Shown piece by piece: positions 6,926-14,614 of a stretch of 15,985 nucleotides of DNA (positions within the stretch are counted from its first letter, which is position 1; each line of letters opens with the position of its first letter). Position numbers and translations under genes: made by a program. The DNA lies in the NCBI GenBank assembly GCA_046542305.1, contig JBKHBQ010000064.1:1-15985 (forward strand). Direction: 5' to 3'. This DNA comes from JBKHBQ01 sp046542305 (GTDB taxonomy: Bacteria > Bacteroidota > Bacteroidia > Bacteroidales > 4484-276). The notes under the pieces were generated by a model. That model was not told the DNA's origin and made no database searches. It saw nothing but the letters and a program-made list of their open reading frames with translations.

Positions 6926-7636
6926 ATGAGTGGGAATAACATTCTGGAAACCGTAGGTACCATCACCAAAAAGGAAATTCTTTCATCAATCGAACATGAT
7001 ACCTGCAATGCAATGGTGCTCGAAACGCTGAAACCGTATCCGGGATATCATGGAACTACCATTCCCGATCACCTTAATCCGATGTCACTGTTTTTGGTGA
7101 CCGGCAAAAAATATACAGGCGAAAGTGTAGTGCGGGCGACCATGTCAGTGAAGCGGCACTCCAGCCTGTCTTTTGATGCGGTGCCCGGGCAAATCACGGT
7201 TTTCAACAATCTTACTCCTTGTATCAGGATAAAAGATCTGAAAGGCTACGAAAGCATCGCCGAACTGGTAACGCTGTACAAGCAATATGGCATCGAGTTT
7301 ATGAAAGCAAGGAAAATGGAACCTTTTTACGGGCTGATCAAGATCAGGAAATATTTCAAGCTTGAACAAATCGAGAAAAACCTTTACCGGGACCTCGAAA
7401 CGCCAGCCATGGCATATTTCGAAATTCCTGAAGTGCTGACATGGGAAGTGTTCGAATCGATTACCCACAATATGAAGCTCAACGTGGATTTCAACAATTT
7501 CGATGCAGCGCTCGGTGTGTTTTTCACCCCGGCAGGCGTGATCGATAATGTGAGGATCTATCATGAAGAAATTGACCTTGATGAAGTCCGCTATCTGCGC
7601 TCCAAATACCTGGAAGAAATTGCCAGGCTGCCGTAA
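6926..7636 (+). CDS. conserved-looking cytosolic protein, unknown function
   Basis: A 236-residue protein that I do not recognise. It has no signal peptide or membrane helix and no obvious nucleotide-binding or metal motif. It reads as a compact mixed alpha/beta protein. Recognisable blocks are SLSFDAVPGQITVFNNLTPCIRIKD (about 99-123, written here only as a region to search; key residues F, P, C119), the basic helix IKIRKYFKLEQIEKNLYRD and MAYFEIPEVLTWEVFES. The C-terminus is acidic and helical (EEIDLDEVRYLRSKYLEEI). It is divergent from the ABC-F gene across a 182-base gap, and the MscS channel gene follows 104 bases later on the same strand with its own promoter-like box. Codon usage and the absence of a better frame in 700 bases support it as a real gene. 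It may be specific to Bacteroidota, but I cannot confirm that. Confidence 0.75.
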   Translation: MSGNNILETVGTITKKEILSSIEHDTCNAMVLETLKPYPGYHGTTIPDHLNPMSLFLVTGKKYTGESVVRATMSVKRHSSLSFDAVPGQITVFNNLTPCIRIKDLKGYESIAELVTLYKQYGIEFMKARKMEPFYGLIKIRKYFKLEQIEKNLYRDLETPAMAYFEIPEVLTWEVFESITHNMKLNVDFNNFDAALGVFFTPAGVIDNVRIYHEEIDLDEVRYLRSKYLEEIARLP

Positions 7637-7675
7637 ATTGCCACATTTAATAATTACTACGGACATTTAAATTTT

Positions 7676-7683
7676 TACTTTTG
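7676..7683 (+). promoter_or_regulatory. putative -7 box for the mechanosensitive channel gene
   Basis: TACTTTTG is an exact TAnnTTTG match, 57 bases before the channel ATG, in the 104-base gap after the preceding gene. It is followed by CAGAA, as at other probable start sites in this window. No good -33 element is visible. Confidence 0.45.
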
Positions 7684-7740
7684 CAGAATAGGTTTACGCT
7701 GTTGATCCTGTTGACGAAGTGAAAATTTATCTTCCTCGCC

Positions 7741-9000
7741 ATGTTCGAAATCATTGACCAAAAGCTTTTTGAGTGGTTTGGGGCGGTAGAAATCAATCCC
7801 GCCTGGACGGAATTTCTGGTGTCGCTCACCAAACTGGTGCTGGCGTTCATTATTAGTTATCTGGTATTCAGGATCGCCAAAAAATTCATCATCCGTTTAT
7901 TGCAGTCGATGGCCCGGCGGACTAAGTCGAAGTGGGACGACGTGCTTATCGAGCGAAAAGTTTTCAACCGCATTACATACCTTGTTCCTGCATACATCCT
8001 TTATTGGCTGGTACCGTACGCACTGTTGCCATATCCCGAGGTGATCAACATCATTTTGCTGGGCATCAGAATTTACAGCATCGTTATCATTATGCTGGTG
8101 GCCGTGGCTTTTCTGGATTCCATCCTGCATATCTATCAGCATTACACCATTGCCAAAACGCGGCCGATCAAGGGCTATATCCAGGTGGGAAAAATTTTGA
8201 TCTACATCATTGCCTCCCTTACCCTGATCTCAATAATGATCGGACAGGACCCGCTACTGCTTATCGGCGGACTTGGTGCGTTTTCCGCTGTCATCCTGCT
8301 GATTTTTAAGGATACCATCCTGGGGCTGGTGGCTGGTGTGCAGCTTACTGCCAACGACATGCTGCGGCCTGGCGACTGGATTTCGATGCCCAAGTACGAA
8401 GCCGATGGCACGGTGACCGATATTACCCTCACGACCATCAAGGTGCAAAATTGGGACAAGACAATCTCCACCATTCCCGCTTATTCGCTGTTTACCGAGT
8501 CGTTCAAGAATTGGCGCGGCATGGAGGAATCGGGCGGCCGGCGAATTATGCGGTCGGTAAACATCGACATGAACAGCATTAAATTCTGTACTGAGGAAAT
8601 GCTTCAGAAATTCACCCGAATTCAATACCTGTCGCGTTACATCACCGACAAGGAGCTGGAGATAAAAAAATACAACCTGGAGCGCAATATCGATCCGGAA
8701 CTTCTGGTGAACGGCCGGCGGCAAACCAACATCGGGGTATTCAGGGCCTACCTTCACGAATACCTGATGAACCATCCGCAAGTGCATAAAGACATGACGT
8801 TTCTCATCAGGCACCTTCAACCTACAGAGTTGGGGCTGCCGGTTCAGATATACGTTTTTAGTAAAGTCCAGGCATGGGCCGATTACGAAGCCATTCAGGC
8901 AGATATTTTCGATCATGTGCTGGCGGTGATTCCCGAGTTTGATCTGCGCGTATTCCAGAATCCTACAGGCGGTGACTTCCGGAGCCTTGTCAATCCCTAA
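7741..9000 (+). CDS. MscS-family mechanosensitive channel, YbdG-like
   Basis: An inner-membrane channel of 419 residues related to E. coli YbdG (MscM), which releases solutes during mild hypo-osmotic shock. About five transmembrane segments are visible (roughly 27-47, 76-96, 102-126, 150-168, 172-200). The last is the pore helix region GLGAFSAVILLIFKDTILGL, rich in small residues as in MscS. The beta domain follows, with the subgroup hallmarks RPGDWISMPKYEADGTVTDI, TTIKVQNWDKTISTIPAYSL and SFKNWRGMEESGGRRIMRS. These match YbdG rather than classical MscS. The C-terminal 120 residues form the cytosolic alpha/beta part, including the DMTFLIRHLQPTELGLP stretch. The length agrees with YbdG (about 415). 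The gene stops 24 bases before the convergent endonuclease IV gene. Confidence 0.92.
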   Translation: MFEIIDQKLFEWFGAVEINPAWTEFLVSLTKLVLAFIISYLVFRIAKKFIIRLLQSMARRTKSKWDDVLIERKVFNRITYLVPAYILYWLVPYALLPYPEVINIILLGIRIYSIVIIMLVAVAFLDSILHIYQHYTIAKTRPIKGYIQVGKILIYIIASLTLISIMIGQDPLLLIGGLGAFSAVILLIFKDTILGLVAGVQLTANDMLRPGDWISMPKYEADGTVTDITLTTIKVQNWDKTISTIPAYSLFTESFKNWRGMEESGGRRIMRSVNIDMNSIKFCTEEMLQKFTRIQYLSRYITDKELEIKKYNLERNIDPELLVNGRRQTNIGVFRAYLHEYLMNHPQVHKDMTFLIRHLQPTELGLPVQIYVFSKVQAWADYEAIQADIFDHVLAVIPEFDLRVFQNPTGGDFRSLVNP

Positions 9001-9024
9001 AAATATGCCGGCGAGGCAGGAAAT

Positions 9025-9873
9025 CTATTTTTCCAGTTTGTACAGCAACCTGATTTCTTCGGCCCAGATACTTTCGTCGGGAGTTTCAAGGATGAGTGGG
9101 ATTTCATCAAATCGCGGATCATTTACGATGCGTTCAAAAGTTTCAATTCCAAGCATTCCGGTGCCGATGGTGGCATGCCTGTCAACTCGGCTGCCCAGCG
9201 GTTTTTTGGCATCGTTCAGGTGCATGCCCTTCAGGTATTTCAATCCGATGATCTCATCAAATAATCTGAAAGTTTCTTCATAGCCGTGTTCGGTACGGAT
9301 GTCATAGCCGGCAACAAATCCGTGGCAGGTGTCGAAACAAATGCCAATGCGGGTTTTATCCTCCACTTTGTGGATGATCCGGGCCAGTTGCTCGAATGTA
9401 AAGCCCAGGTTGGTTCCCTGTCCGGCTGTATTTTCGATCACCGCCGTAACGCCTGCTGATTTATCCAGTGCGATATTTACGGATTCGGAAATACGGTCCA
9501 GGCAGCTTTCGGGCGAAATTTTGTTGAGATGTCCTCCCGGATGAAAGTTGAGCATCCGGATTCCGAGCTGTTCACACCGCCTTATTTCATCCAGAAAAGC
9601 TTGTCGCGATTTTTCCAGCGCTTCATCTTCAGGATGACCAAGGTTAATCAGGTAGCTGTCGTGCGGCAGGATGTGATCATAGCTGTAGCCAAATTTTTCT
9701 GTATTCTTCTTAAATCGGTCTATATTTTCAGGAGTGTATGGTTTGGCATTCCATTGCCGCTGATTTTTTGTAAACATTGCAAAGGCTTCGGCCCCAATGG
9801 CACGGGCTTTACCGGGTGCATTTTCCACGCCACCCGCAATACTTACATGTGCTCCGATTCTTTTCATCCGCAT
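9025..9873 (-). CDS. nfo: endonuclease IV (AP endonuclease)
   Basis: A class II apurinic/apyrimidinic endonuclease of the TIM-barrel Nfo family, which cuts 5' of abasic sites and removes blocked 3' ends during base excision repair. All nine trinuclear zinc ligands are present: H71, H111, E147, D181, H184, H218, D231, H233 and E263, inside GICFDTCHGF, HLNDAKKPLGSRVDRH and ILETPDE. Each is exactly two positions later than in E. coli Nfo, so the second ATG (9865-9867, giving MKRIGAHVS) may be the real start; the coordinates here use the first. The length of about 280 is normal. It follows the exported peroxidase gene on the same strand, but a strong terminator lies between, so its promoter probably overlaps or lies within the upstream gene, or it depends on read-through. 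Confidence 0.95.
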   Translation of the reverse strand: MRMKRIGAHVSIAGGVENAPGKARAIGAEAFAMFTKNQRQWNAKPYTPENIDRFKKNTEKFGYSYDHILPHDSYLINLGHPEDEALEKSRQAFLDEIRRCEQLGIRMLNFHPGGHLNKISPESCLDRISESVNIALDKSAGVTAVIENTAGQGTNLGFTFEQLARIIHKVEDKTRIGICFDTCHGFVAGYDIRTEHGYEETFRLFDEIIGLKYLKGMHLNDAKKPLGSRVDRHATIGTGMLGIETFERIVNDPRFDEIPLILETPDESIWAEEIRLLYKLEK

Positions 9874-9878
9874 AAATT

Positions 9879-9922
9879 AAAAAAAACTCCCGGAACCATC
9901 AACAGAGATGCTATTCCGGGAG
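9879..9922 (-). terminator. intrinsic terminator downstream of the peroxidase gene
   Basis: CTCCCGGAA (9887-9895) and TTCCGGGAG (9914-9922) form a perfect 9-bp stem with an 18-base loop. On the minus strand it is followed by eight T (9886-9879). It lies 25 bases after the peroxidase stop and only a few bases before the endonuclease IV start. Confidence 0.85.
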
Positions 9923-9946
9923 CATTCACCAAAATCCGGTTAAGGA

Positions 9947-10492
9947 TTATTTTTGGGTAATCCAGTTTACAATTTTTTCGCTGTCGGGTTTTTCTTTTGG
10001 CGATGCCATATCCACGAGGTTGCCTTCCTTATCGATCATATATTTTTGAAAATTCCACGACACTTTCGAATCCATCACTCCGTTTTTTTCTTCCTGGGTC
10101 AGCCATTCATAAAGCGGATGCATATCGTCGCCCTTCACCGAAATTTTGGACATCATCGGAAAGGTGACGCCATAGTTTTCTGTGCAGAAAGATCGGATTT
10201 CTTCGTCGGTGCCGGGCTCCTGGTTCATAAAATTGTTGGCTGGAAAACCGATGACCACGAAATCGTCGCCTCCGTATTTTACCCAGAGATCCTGCAGGGC
10301 TTCATACTGAGGGGTGAAACCGCATTTGGAGGCTGTGTTTACCACCAGCACTTTTTTGCCTTCGAGCGATCCGAGATCAAGTTCATCGCCTTCGAGGGTT
10401 TCAACGGTAAAATCGTGGAAATTTTTTTGGGCTGATAATTGGGCGGTTAGCATCAGCAAAAAAAATGACAGTATGATCGTTTGCAATTTCAT
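9947..10492 (-). CDS. exported glutathione peroxidase family thiol peroxidase
   Basis: A 181-residue enzyme of the glutathione peroxidase family with an N-terminal signal peptide (IILSFFLLMLTAQLSA, cleavage near residue 21), so it should act in the periplasm. The peroxidatic residue is an ordinary cysteine, C57 in NTASKCGFTPQY, not selenocysteine. The catalytic tetrad is completed by Q91 (NNFMNQEPG), W146 and N147 (SWNFQKYMID). A second cysteine, C103 in RSFCTENYG, sits where the resolving cysteine of thioredoxin-dependent members lies, so an atypical 2-Cys mechanism using thioredoxin-like donors is more likely than glutathione. It lies upstream of the repair gene nfo, with a terminator between, and shares a divergent region with the MFS gene. 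Family membership is certain; periplasmic location is inferred from the signal. Confidence 0.93.
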   Translation of the reverse strand: MKLQTIILSFFLLMLTAQLSAQKNFHDFTVETLEGDELDLGSLEGKKVLVVNTASKCGFTPQYEALQDLWVKYGGDDFVVIGFPANNFMNQEPGTDEEIRSFCTENYGVTFPMMSKISVKGDDMHPLYEWLTQEEKNGVMDSKVSWNFQKYMIDKEGNLVDMASPKEKPDSEKIVNWITQK

Positions 10493-10618
10493 TGTTTAAT
10501 CTTTTAAATTTGATAATAAACATACCATATCATGCTTTGTTCATGGTGCCGCAATGCTTATTATAACTGCCTGAACTGACAATTTCGCGCTGCAACGCCA
10601 TATCCCGTTCAATTCGGT

Positions 10619-10626
10619 TATCTTTG
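10619..10626 (+). promoter_or_regulatory. putative -7 box for the MFS transporter gene
   Basis: TATCTTTG matches TAnnTTTG exactly and equals the octamer upstream of the Lgt-like gene. It lies 29 bases before the GTG start of the MFS gene, giving a leader of about 20 bases. No -33 element is obvious. Confidence 0.5.
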
Positions 10627-10655
10627 CCGCGAAATTTTAGCAATGTCGCTGGCAG

Positions 10656-11960
10656 GTGAAATTATTTTCTCTTGATATTTGTTGTGAAGAACGGCATACA
10701 TTCAGGCTGCATCTGGCGTATTCTGTTATCGAAGGGTTCATTCTGGGTATCCTGGCGCTCAACGAATTTGTTTTTATCAAAAGCCTGCTTGGCTCGAATT
10801 ACCAGTTGGGGATTTTGTTCCAGTTCAGCATGCTGGTATTTTTGTTGCTGGTGTTTGTGAACGAATTCCTGAAACGTATCAAGCGGCGCAGGGTATTCAT
10901 GCGATGGGTGGGTATCGTCACACGGTTTCCGCTGATGCTGCTGTTCTTTTTTCCGCGCAGCCCCGAAGCCCTGGAGGGCACATCGGTGTATCACCTGATC
11001 TTCCTGGCCATTTTTCTGGTGTATTACCTGGCGGCACTGGTCATCAATCCAACCATCAACCTGCTGCTGAAAACCAACTACCGCCACCAGAATTTCGGCA
11101 AGCTCTACAGCTACGCTACTTCCATCAATAAGGTGATGCTGCTGGTTACCACTTTTCTGTACGGTTTGCTGCTCGATTATGATAATTACGCATTCGTGTA
11201 TGTTTTTCCGGTGGCATCGGTGTTGGGGATGATCTCGATTTATTTGCTTTCAAAGATCAATTACACCCCGCCAAAGGCCATTGAGATCAAAACCACTGTC
11301 GTTCAGGGTGTAAAAAATTCCATCAGGAATATGTACCGAATACTGAAGGAAAATCGCCCTTACCTGCACTTTGAGCTGGGATTTATGCTGTACGGATTTG
11401 CATTTATGCTCACATACGCCGTTATCACGATCTTTTTTTACAATGCGCTGGATTTAAATTATTCGAGTGTGGCATTTTACAAAAACTCATATAATATCCT
11501 GGCCATCCTTCTTCTGCCGGTTTTCGGCAAGTTGCTGGGAAAAATGGATCCGCGCAAATTCGGCGTGATCACCTACAGTTCGCTGGCGCTGTACCTGTTT
11601 TCACTGATGCTTACTGAATACTTTCCGTACTACACCGATTTTTCAGGCATCAAACTTTATTACACCCTCATTCTTTACATCATCTTCCACGGTTTTTTTG
11701 CCGCCACCATGGTATTGCTTTGGAACATCGGCTCGGCGTACTTCGGCCGCGACGAGGAGGCGGATATTTATCAATCCATTCATTTGTTTCTTACGGGTGT
11801 AAGGGCAGTTTTTGCGCCGCTTTTCGGCATTTTTGTTTTCGAAAAGTTTGGGTTTTCCATTACCTTCACCCTGGCCATTGTTGCGCTGATCGGGGCTATC
11901 CTGCTGATGATATGGTCGCACCGCAGCGAAAGGGTGAACAAAAAGAAAATCGTGACCTGA
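10656..11960 (+). CDS. major facilitator superfamily-like transporter
   Basis: A 434-residue inner-membrane protein with about twelve hydrophobic helices and a hydrophilic loop near 200-235 between the two halves, as in MFS carriers. The basic stretch FLKRIKRRRVFMRW (71-84) lies between helices 2 and 3, where MFS motif A usually sits. Helix 10 and its loops read WNIGSAYFGRDEEADIYQ (357-372) and LTGVRAVFAPLFG (379-391); the GxR...P arrangement is typical of drug- or metabolite-type MFS members. The substrate is not predictable. The start must be the GTG at 10656: an in-frame TAG lies at 10638-10640, and the nearby ATG at 10643 is in another frame that stops quickly. The C-terminus is basic and cytosolic. 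The gene is divergent from the peroxidase gene and is followed after 66 bases by the SPOR protein gene. Confidence 0.82.
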   Translation: MKLFSLDICCEERHTFRLHLAYSVIEGFILGILALNEFVFIKSLLGSNYQLGILFQFSMLVFLLLVFVNEFLKRIKRRRVFMRWVGIVTRFPLMLLFFFPRSPEALEGTSVYHLIFLAIFLVYYLAALVINPTINLLLKTNYRHQNFGKLYSYATSINKVMLLVTTFLYGLLLDYDNYAFVYVFPVASVLGMISIYLLSKINYTPPKAIEIKTTVVQGVKNSIRNMYRILKENRPYLHFELGFMLYGFAFMLTYAVITIFFYNALDLNYSSVAFYKNSYNILAILLLPVFGKLLGKMDPRKFGVITYSSLALYLFSLMLTEYFPYYTDFSGIKLYYTLILYIIFHGFFAATMVLLWNIGSAYFGRDEEADIYQSIHLFLTGVRAVFAPLFGIFVFEKFGFSITFTLAIVALIGAILLMIWSHRSERVNKKKIVT

Positions 11961-11990
11961 ACCTTTACCCACCACTGCAATTTATTTTTA

Positions 11991-11998
11991 TATTTTTA
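11991..11998 (+). promoter_or_regulatory. possible -7 box for the SPOR protein gene
   Basis: TATTTTTA, one base from TAnnTTTG, is followed by CGGCAGAA, resembling the sequence after the other -7 boxes here. It lies 36 bases before the ATG at 12027. The short 66-base gap also allows co-transcription with the MFS gene. Confidence 0.3.
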
Positions 11999-12026
11999 CG
12001 GCAGAAATGCCTAAAATATTTTTCGG

Positions 12027-13736
12027 ATGATCAAAGCTTCAATATTACCTGCTTTTTTGTTTTGCTTTTTCTGGTTCGCCAATGTCGCTGCTGCTTTTAG
12101 CCAATCAATGGAAGATACCGTAAAATACGACGTGGAAGTGATTGCCCCCGGCACGGTGGAAAATATCGATGACATACAGGTGGAATTTATCGTCACCAAG
12201 GGCAATTATACCGGGCCGCTGCGGTTGAAGCAGCAACTGCCTGAAGGGTTTTCGCTCATCAGCAATCCGCCTGAAAACGTAAATCTTGAAGTTGATGCAA
12301 ATCAGTACCTGCTGAGCTGGTCCGAACTTCCCGAGGGGGAAAAGTTTCGGTTTGTGCTCAGGTACAAAGTTACGACTGAAATAGCTGCGGTTTATCCTTT
12401 TCCGGGTGAAATCATGATCGATGGAAACCGGTTTACTTTTTCGGCGTCCATCAGTGTGGCTCCCGGCGAACGGCCAGGGAAAGAAAATTTAGGGAAAGCT
12501 CCGGCTCCTGTCAGTTTACGTTTTGAATATCCCGACCTGATCGGGCAGGGGCAGGTATTTACTTTCGTCACCACTTTCGTGAAGAAGCAGAATTATACCA
12601 CGTCGGGTGAATTGCTGCAGGTGTGGCCCGAAGGCTTTACGCCGCAGCGGGTAAATATTTCCAATGCAGGTTTTGAGATCCGCGGAAGACTTGTGGTTAT
12701 CAACTGGAAACAAATGGCCAATGAGCCGGAATTTTCTATTGCCTACAAAGTAAAGGCGGACACACTAACCGGGGGTACCTATCCGGTTATCACCGAGTAT
12801 CATGATGATAACGGGCTGGATTTTCAGGAAAACGTTGGATTGTTTGTTCAATCGGATGAGCAGGATCTGGCCTCAAAACCTTTAATCCCTGAAAATCCTG
12901 TACACATTGAAATGCAACTGCCTGCAGAGGCGTATAAAAATAACCTCATGGAATTCAGTTTTCAAATCCGGCATCCGGGAGTTCAAGGACAGGCAGCATT
13001 GCACCTGAAATTTCCTCCGGGCTCAGCGCTGATATCCTGTTCGGTGAAAGGTTTTACATTCGATCCGGCATCAGGAATGGCAATATGCCGTTGGGAAGAA
13101 TTGCCCGAGGGCGCCTTAACCCGCGTCTCAGGCCGGGTGGATATATCAGGGGTTAAACCCGCAGTTTACCCGGTGATGGCTGCTTTCGGGTACAATGCCG
13201 GTGAAGAGGTGAAGGGGGTAGGTCAGCTTAGGGTTACCAACCGTCCTCCCGAAAAAAAGAAGGAAAAGAAAATGCAGCAGCCTCCAGGTGTGGACACGTC
13301 TGCAATATTTTCGCGCCTGGACAAGCTGCTTGAGGACTGGAAAAACTCCACATCACCATCAACCTCCGAAGAAGGTGCTGCTAAGAAAACGAGCGGCGGG
13401 ACCAGTTCTGCCGATTCACTCAGGCAGGAGGGTCTGGGCTTAAAACCTGTGACGCAGGACAGGTCTGACGATATCGGCATGATAAAAACCTGCTACTGCA
13501 TTCAGGTGGCAGCCTCAAAAACGGAATTACCGGATCTTCAGGAAAGAATAATTAGGATGGGAATTGATTTGCCGCTTCAACTGGACTACGACGGCGATTG
13601 GTACCGCTATATGCTGGGGCGGTTTAAAATGTTGCGCGAAGCGATCAATCATTTGGAAATCGTGCGAAACAAAGGTTTTCCTGATGCCTTCATCGTCAAT
13701 TACCTCGATGGAATCCGCAGCAAGCGGATTTATTGA
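12027..13736 (+). CDS. secreted protein with three repeated beta domains and a C-terminal SPOR domain
   Basis: A 569-residue exported protein. It has a signal peptide at 1-26 (FLFCFFWFANVAAAFSQ). Three homologous units of about 115 residues follow (roughly 34-146, 161-276, 291-405). Each contains an LPEGF/WPEGF/FPPGS turn, a W-containing strand (LSWSELPEGEKF, VINWKQMANEPEF, ICRWEELPEGALT) and a YP turn near its end (VYPFPG, TYPVIT, VYPVMA), suggesting Ig-like beta sandwiches. A Lys/Ser-rich low-complexity linker (about 407-485) leads to a SPOR domain (489-562: CIQVAAS, GDWYRYMLGRF, GFPDAFIVNYLDG). SPOR domains bind denuded peptidoglycan glycan strands, often at division sites. I infer a periplasmic cell-wall-associated protein; the role of the repeats is unknown. 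Its last 7 bases overlap the end of the convergent potassium channel gene. Confidence 0.85.
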   Translation: MIKASILPAFLFCFFWFANVAAAFSQSMEDTVKYDVEVIAPGTVENIDDIQVEFIVTKGNYTGPLRLKQQLPEGFSLISNPPENVNLEVDANQYLLSWSELPEGEKFRFVLRYKVTTEIAAVYPFPGEIMIDGNRFTFSASISVAPGERPGKENLGKAPAPVSLRFEYPDLIGQGQVFTFVTTFVKKQNYTTSGELLQVWPEGFTPQRVNISNAGFEIRGRLVVINWKQMANEPEFSIAYKVKADTLTGGTYPVITEYHDDNGLDFQENVGLFVQSDEQDLASKPLIPENPVHIEMQLPAEAYKNNLMEFSFQIRHPGVQGQAALHLKFPPGSALISCSVKGFTFDPASGMAICRWEELPEGALTRVSGRVDISGVKPAVYPVMAAFGYNAGEEVKGVGQLRVTNRPPEKKKEKKMQQPPGVDTSAIFSRLDKLLEDWKNSTSPSTSEEGAAKKTSGGTSSADSLRQEGLGLKPVTQDRSDDIGMIKTCYCIQVAASKTELPDLQERIIRMGIDLPLQLDYDGDWYRYMLGRFKMLREAINHLEIVRNKGFPDAFIVNYLDGIRSKRIY

Positions 13737-14569
13737 TTTTGTTTGGGAAGGGCCGTTCCGCAGCTTTTGCAATACATTGCATCAGCATCGTGTGATGTAT
13801 GTTTGCAGTTTGTGCATGCTACTTCTATTACGCTTTTCTTCTCGGCTTTGTACATCTCCGACGAAATAATTCCGGTAGGCACCGCAATAATGGAATAGCC
13901 CAATATCATGATCAGCGAGGCAAAGACCTGACCCAGCACGGTCTGTGGCGTAATATCTCCAAACCCAACCGTGGTGAGGGTTACGATGGCCCAGTAGATG
14001 CTTTTGGGAATGCTTGTGAAACCATTTTCGGGCCCTTCGATCAGGTACATCAGCGAGCCCATGATTACCACCAGGGTCAGCACCACTTCAAAAAAAACGG
14101 TGATTTTATATCTGCTGCGCTTGAGCGAAATAGCCAAAACTTCGGACGCGCGCAGGTACCTGCTCAGTTTCAGTATCCTGAATACCCTCAAAAGTCTCAG
14201 TATCCTGATCACCAGCAGAAAATGACTGCCGGTAAGCATCAGGCTGAAGTAGGTCGGCAGGATGGAAAGCAGGTCGATGATTCCGTAAAAGCTTCGCACA
14301 TAATGAATGCGATTGCGGCTCACGTAAATCCTCACCACATATTCGATGGTGAACAAAATTGTGAAAAACCATTCGGCATAAAAGAAAATACTGTGGTATT
14401 TCAGGTGAAGTTCGTTTACGCTGTCGAGAATTACCACGAATACGCTGAGCAGGATCGATACCAGCAAAATAATGTCGAAGGTTTTACCGGCTTTGGTATC
14501 GGCATGAAATATCACTTCGTACCAATAATGCCTCAGACTCTTAGGATTTCGTTTTGCGGACATATTCAT
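13730..14569 (-). CDS. voltage-gated-type potassium channel with C-terminal zinc ribbon
   Basis: A six-helix ion channel subunit of 279 residues. S1 starts near residue 32. S4 carries arginines or lysine every third position (R122, R125, R128, R131, K134, R137, R140), the classic voltage-sensor pattern. The pore loop holds the K+ selectivity filter TVGFGD (200-205) after YWAIVTLT, and S6 contains AVPTG (229-233), matching the gating-hinge region. Unusually, the short cytosolic C-terminus carries a zinc-ribbon-like pair, CTNC (252-255) and CKSCG (267-271), and no RCK or cyclic-nucleotide-binding domain. The TIGR02757 gene is 45 bases upstream on the same strand, so the two may be co-transcribed. 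The K+ selectivity and sensor calls are firm; actual voltage gating is inferred. Confidence 0.93.
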   Translation of the reverse strand: MNMSAKRNPKSLRHYWYEVIFHADTKAGKTFDIILLVSILLSVFVVILDSVNELHLKYHSIFFYAEWFFTILFTIEYVVRIYVSRNRIHYVRSFYGIIDLLSILPTYFSLMLTGSHFLLVIRILRLLRVFRILKLSRYLRASEVLAISLKRSRYKITVFFEVVLTLVVIMGSLMYLIEGPENGFTSIPKSIYWAIVTLTTVGFGDITPQTVLGQVFASLIMILGYSIIAVPTGIISSEMYKAEKKSVIEVACTNCKHTSHDADAMYCKSCGTALPKQNQ

Positions 14570-14614
14570 TTAAATCAAAAAGTCAAATGTAAGAAAAAAG
14601 CAGTCATTCGGATT

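Noticed and set aside
8254..8916. 220-codon open frame on the minus strand
   Set aside because: Antisense to the YbdG-like channel gene; no recognisable motif.
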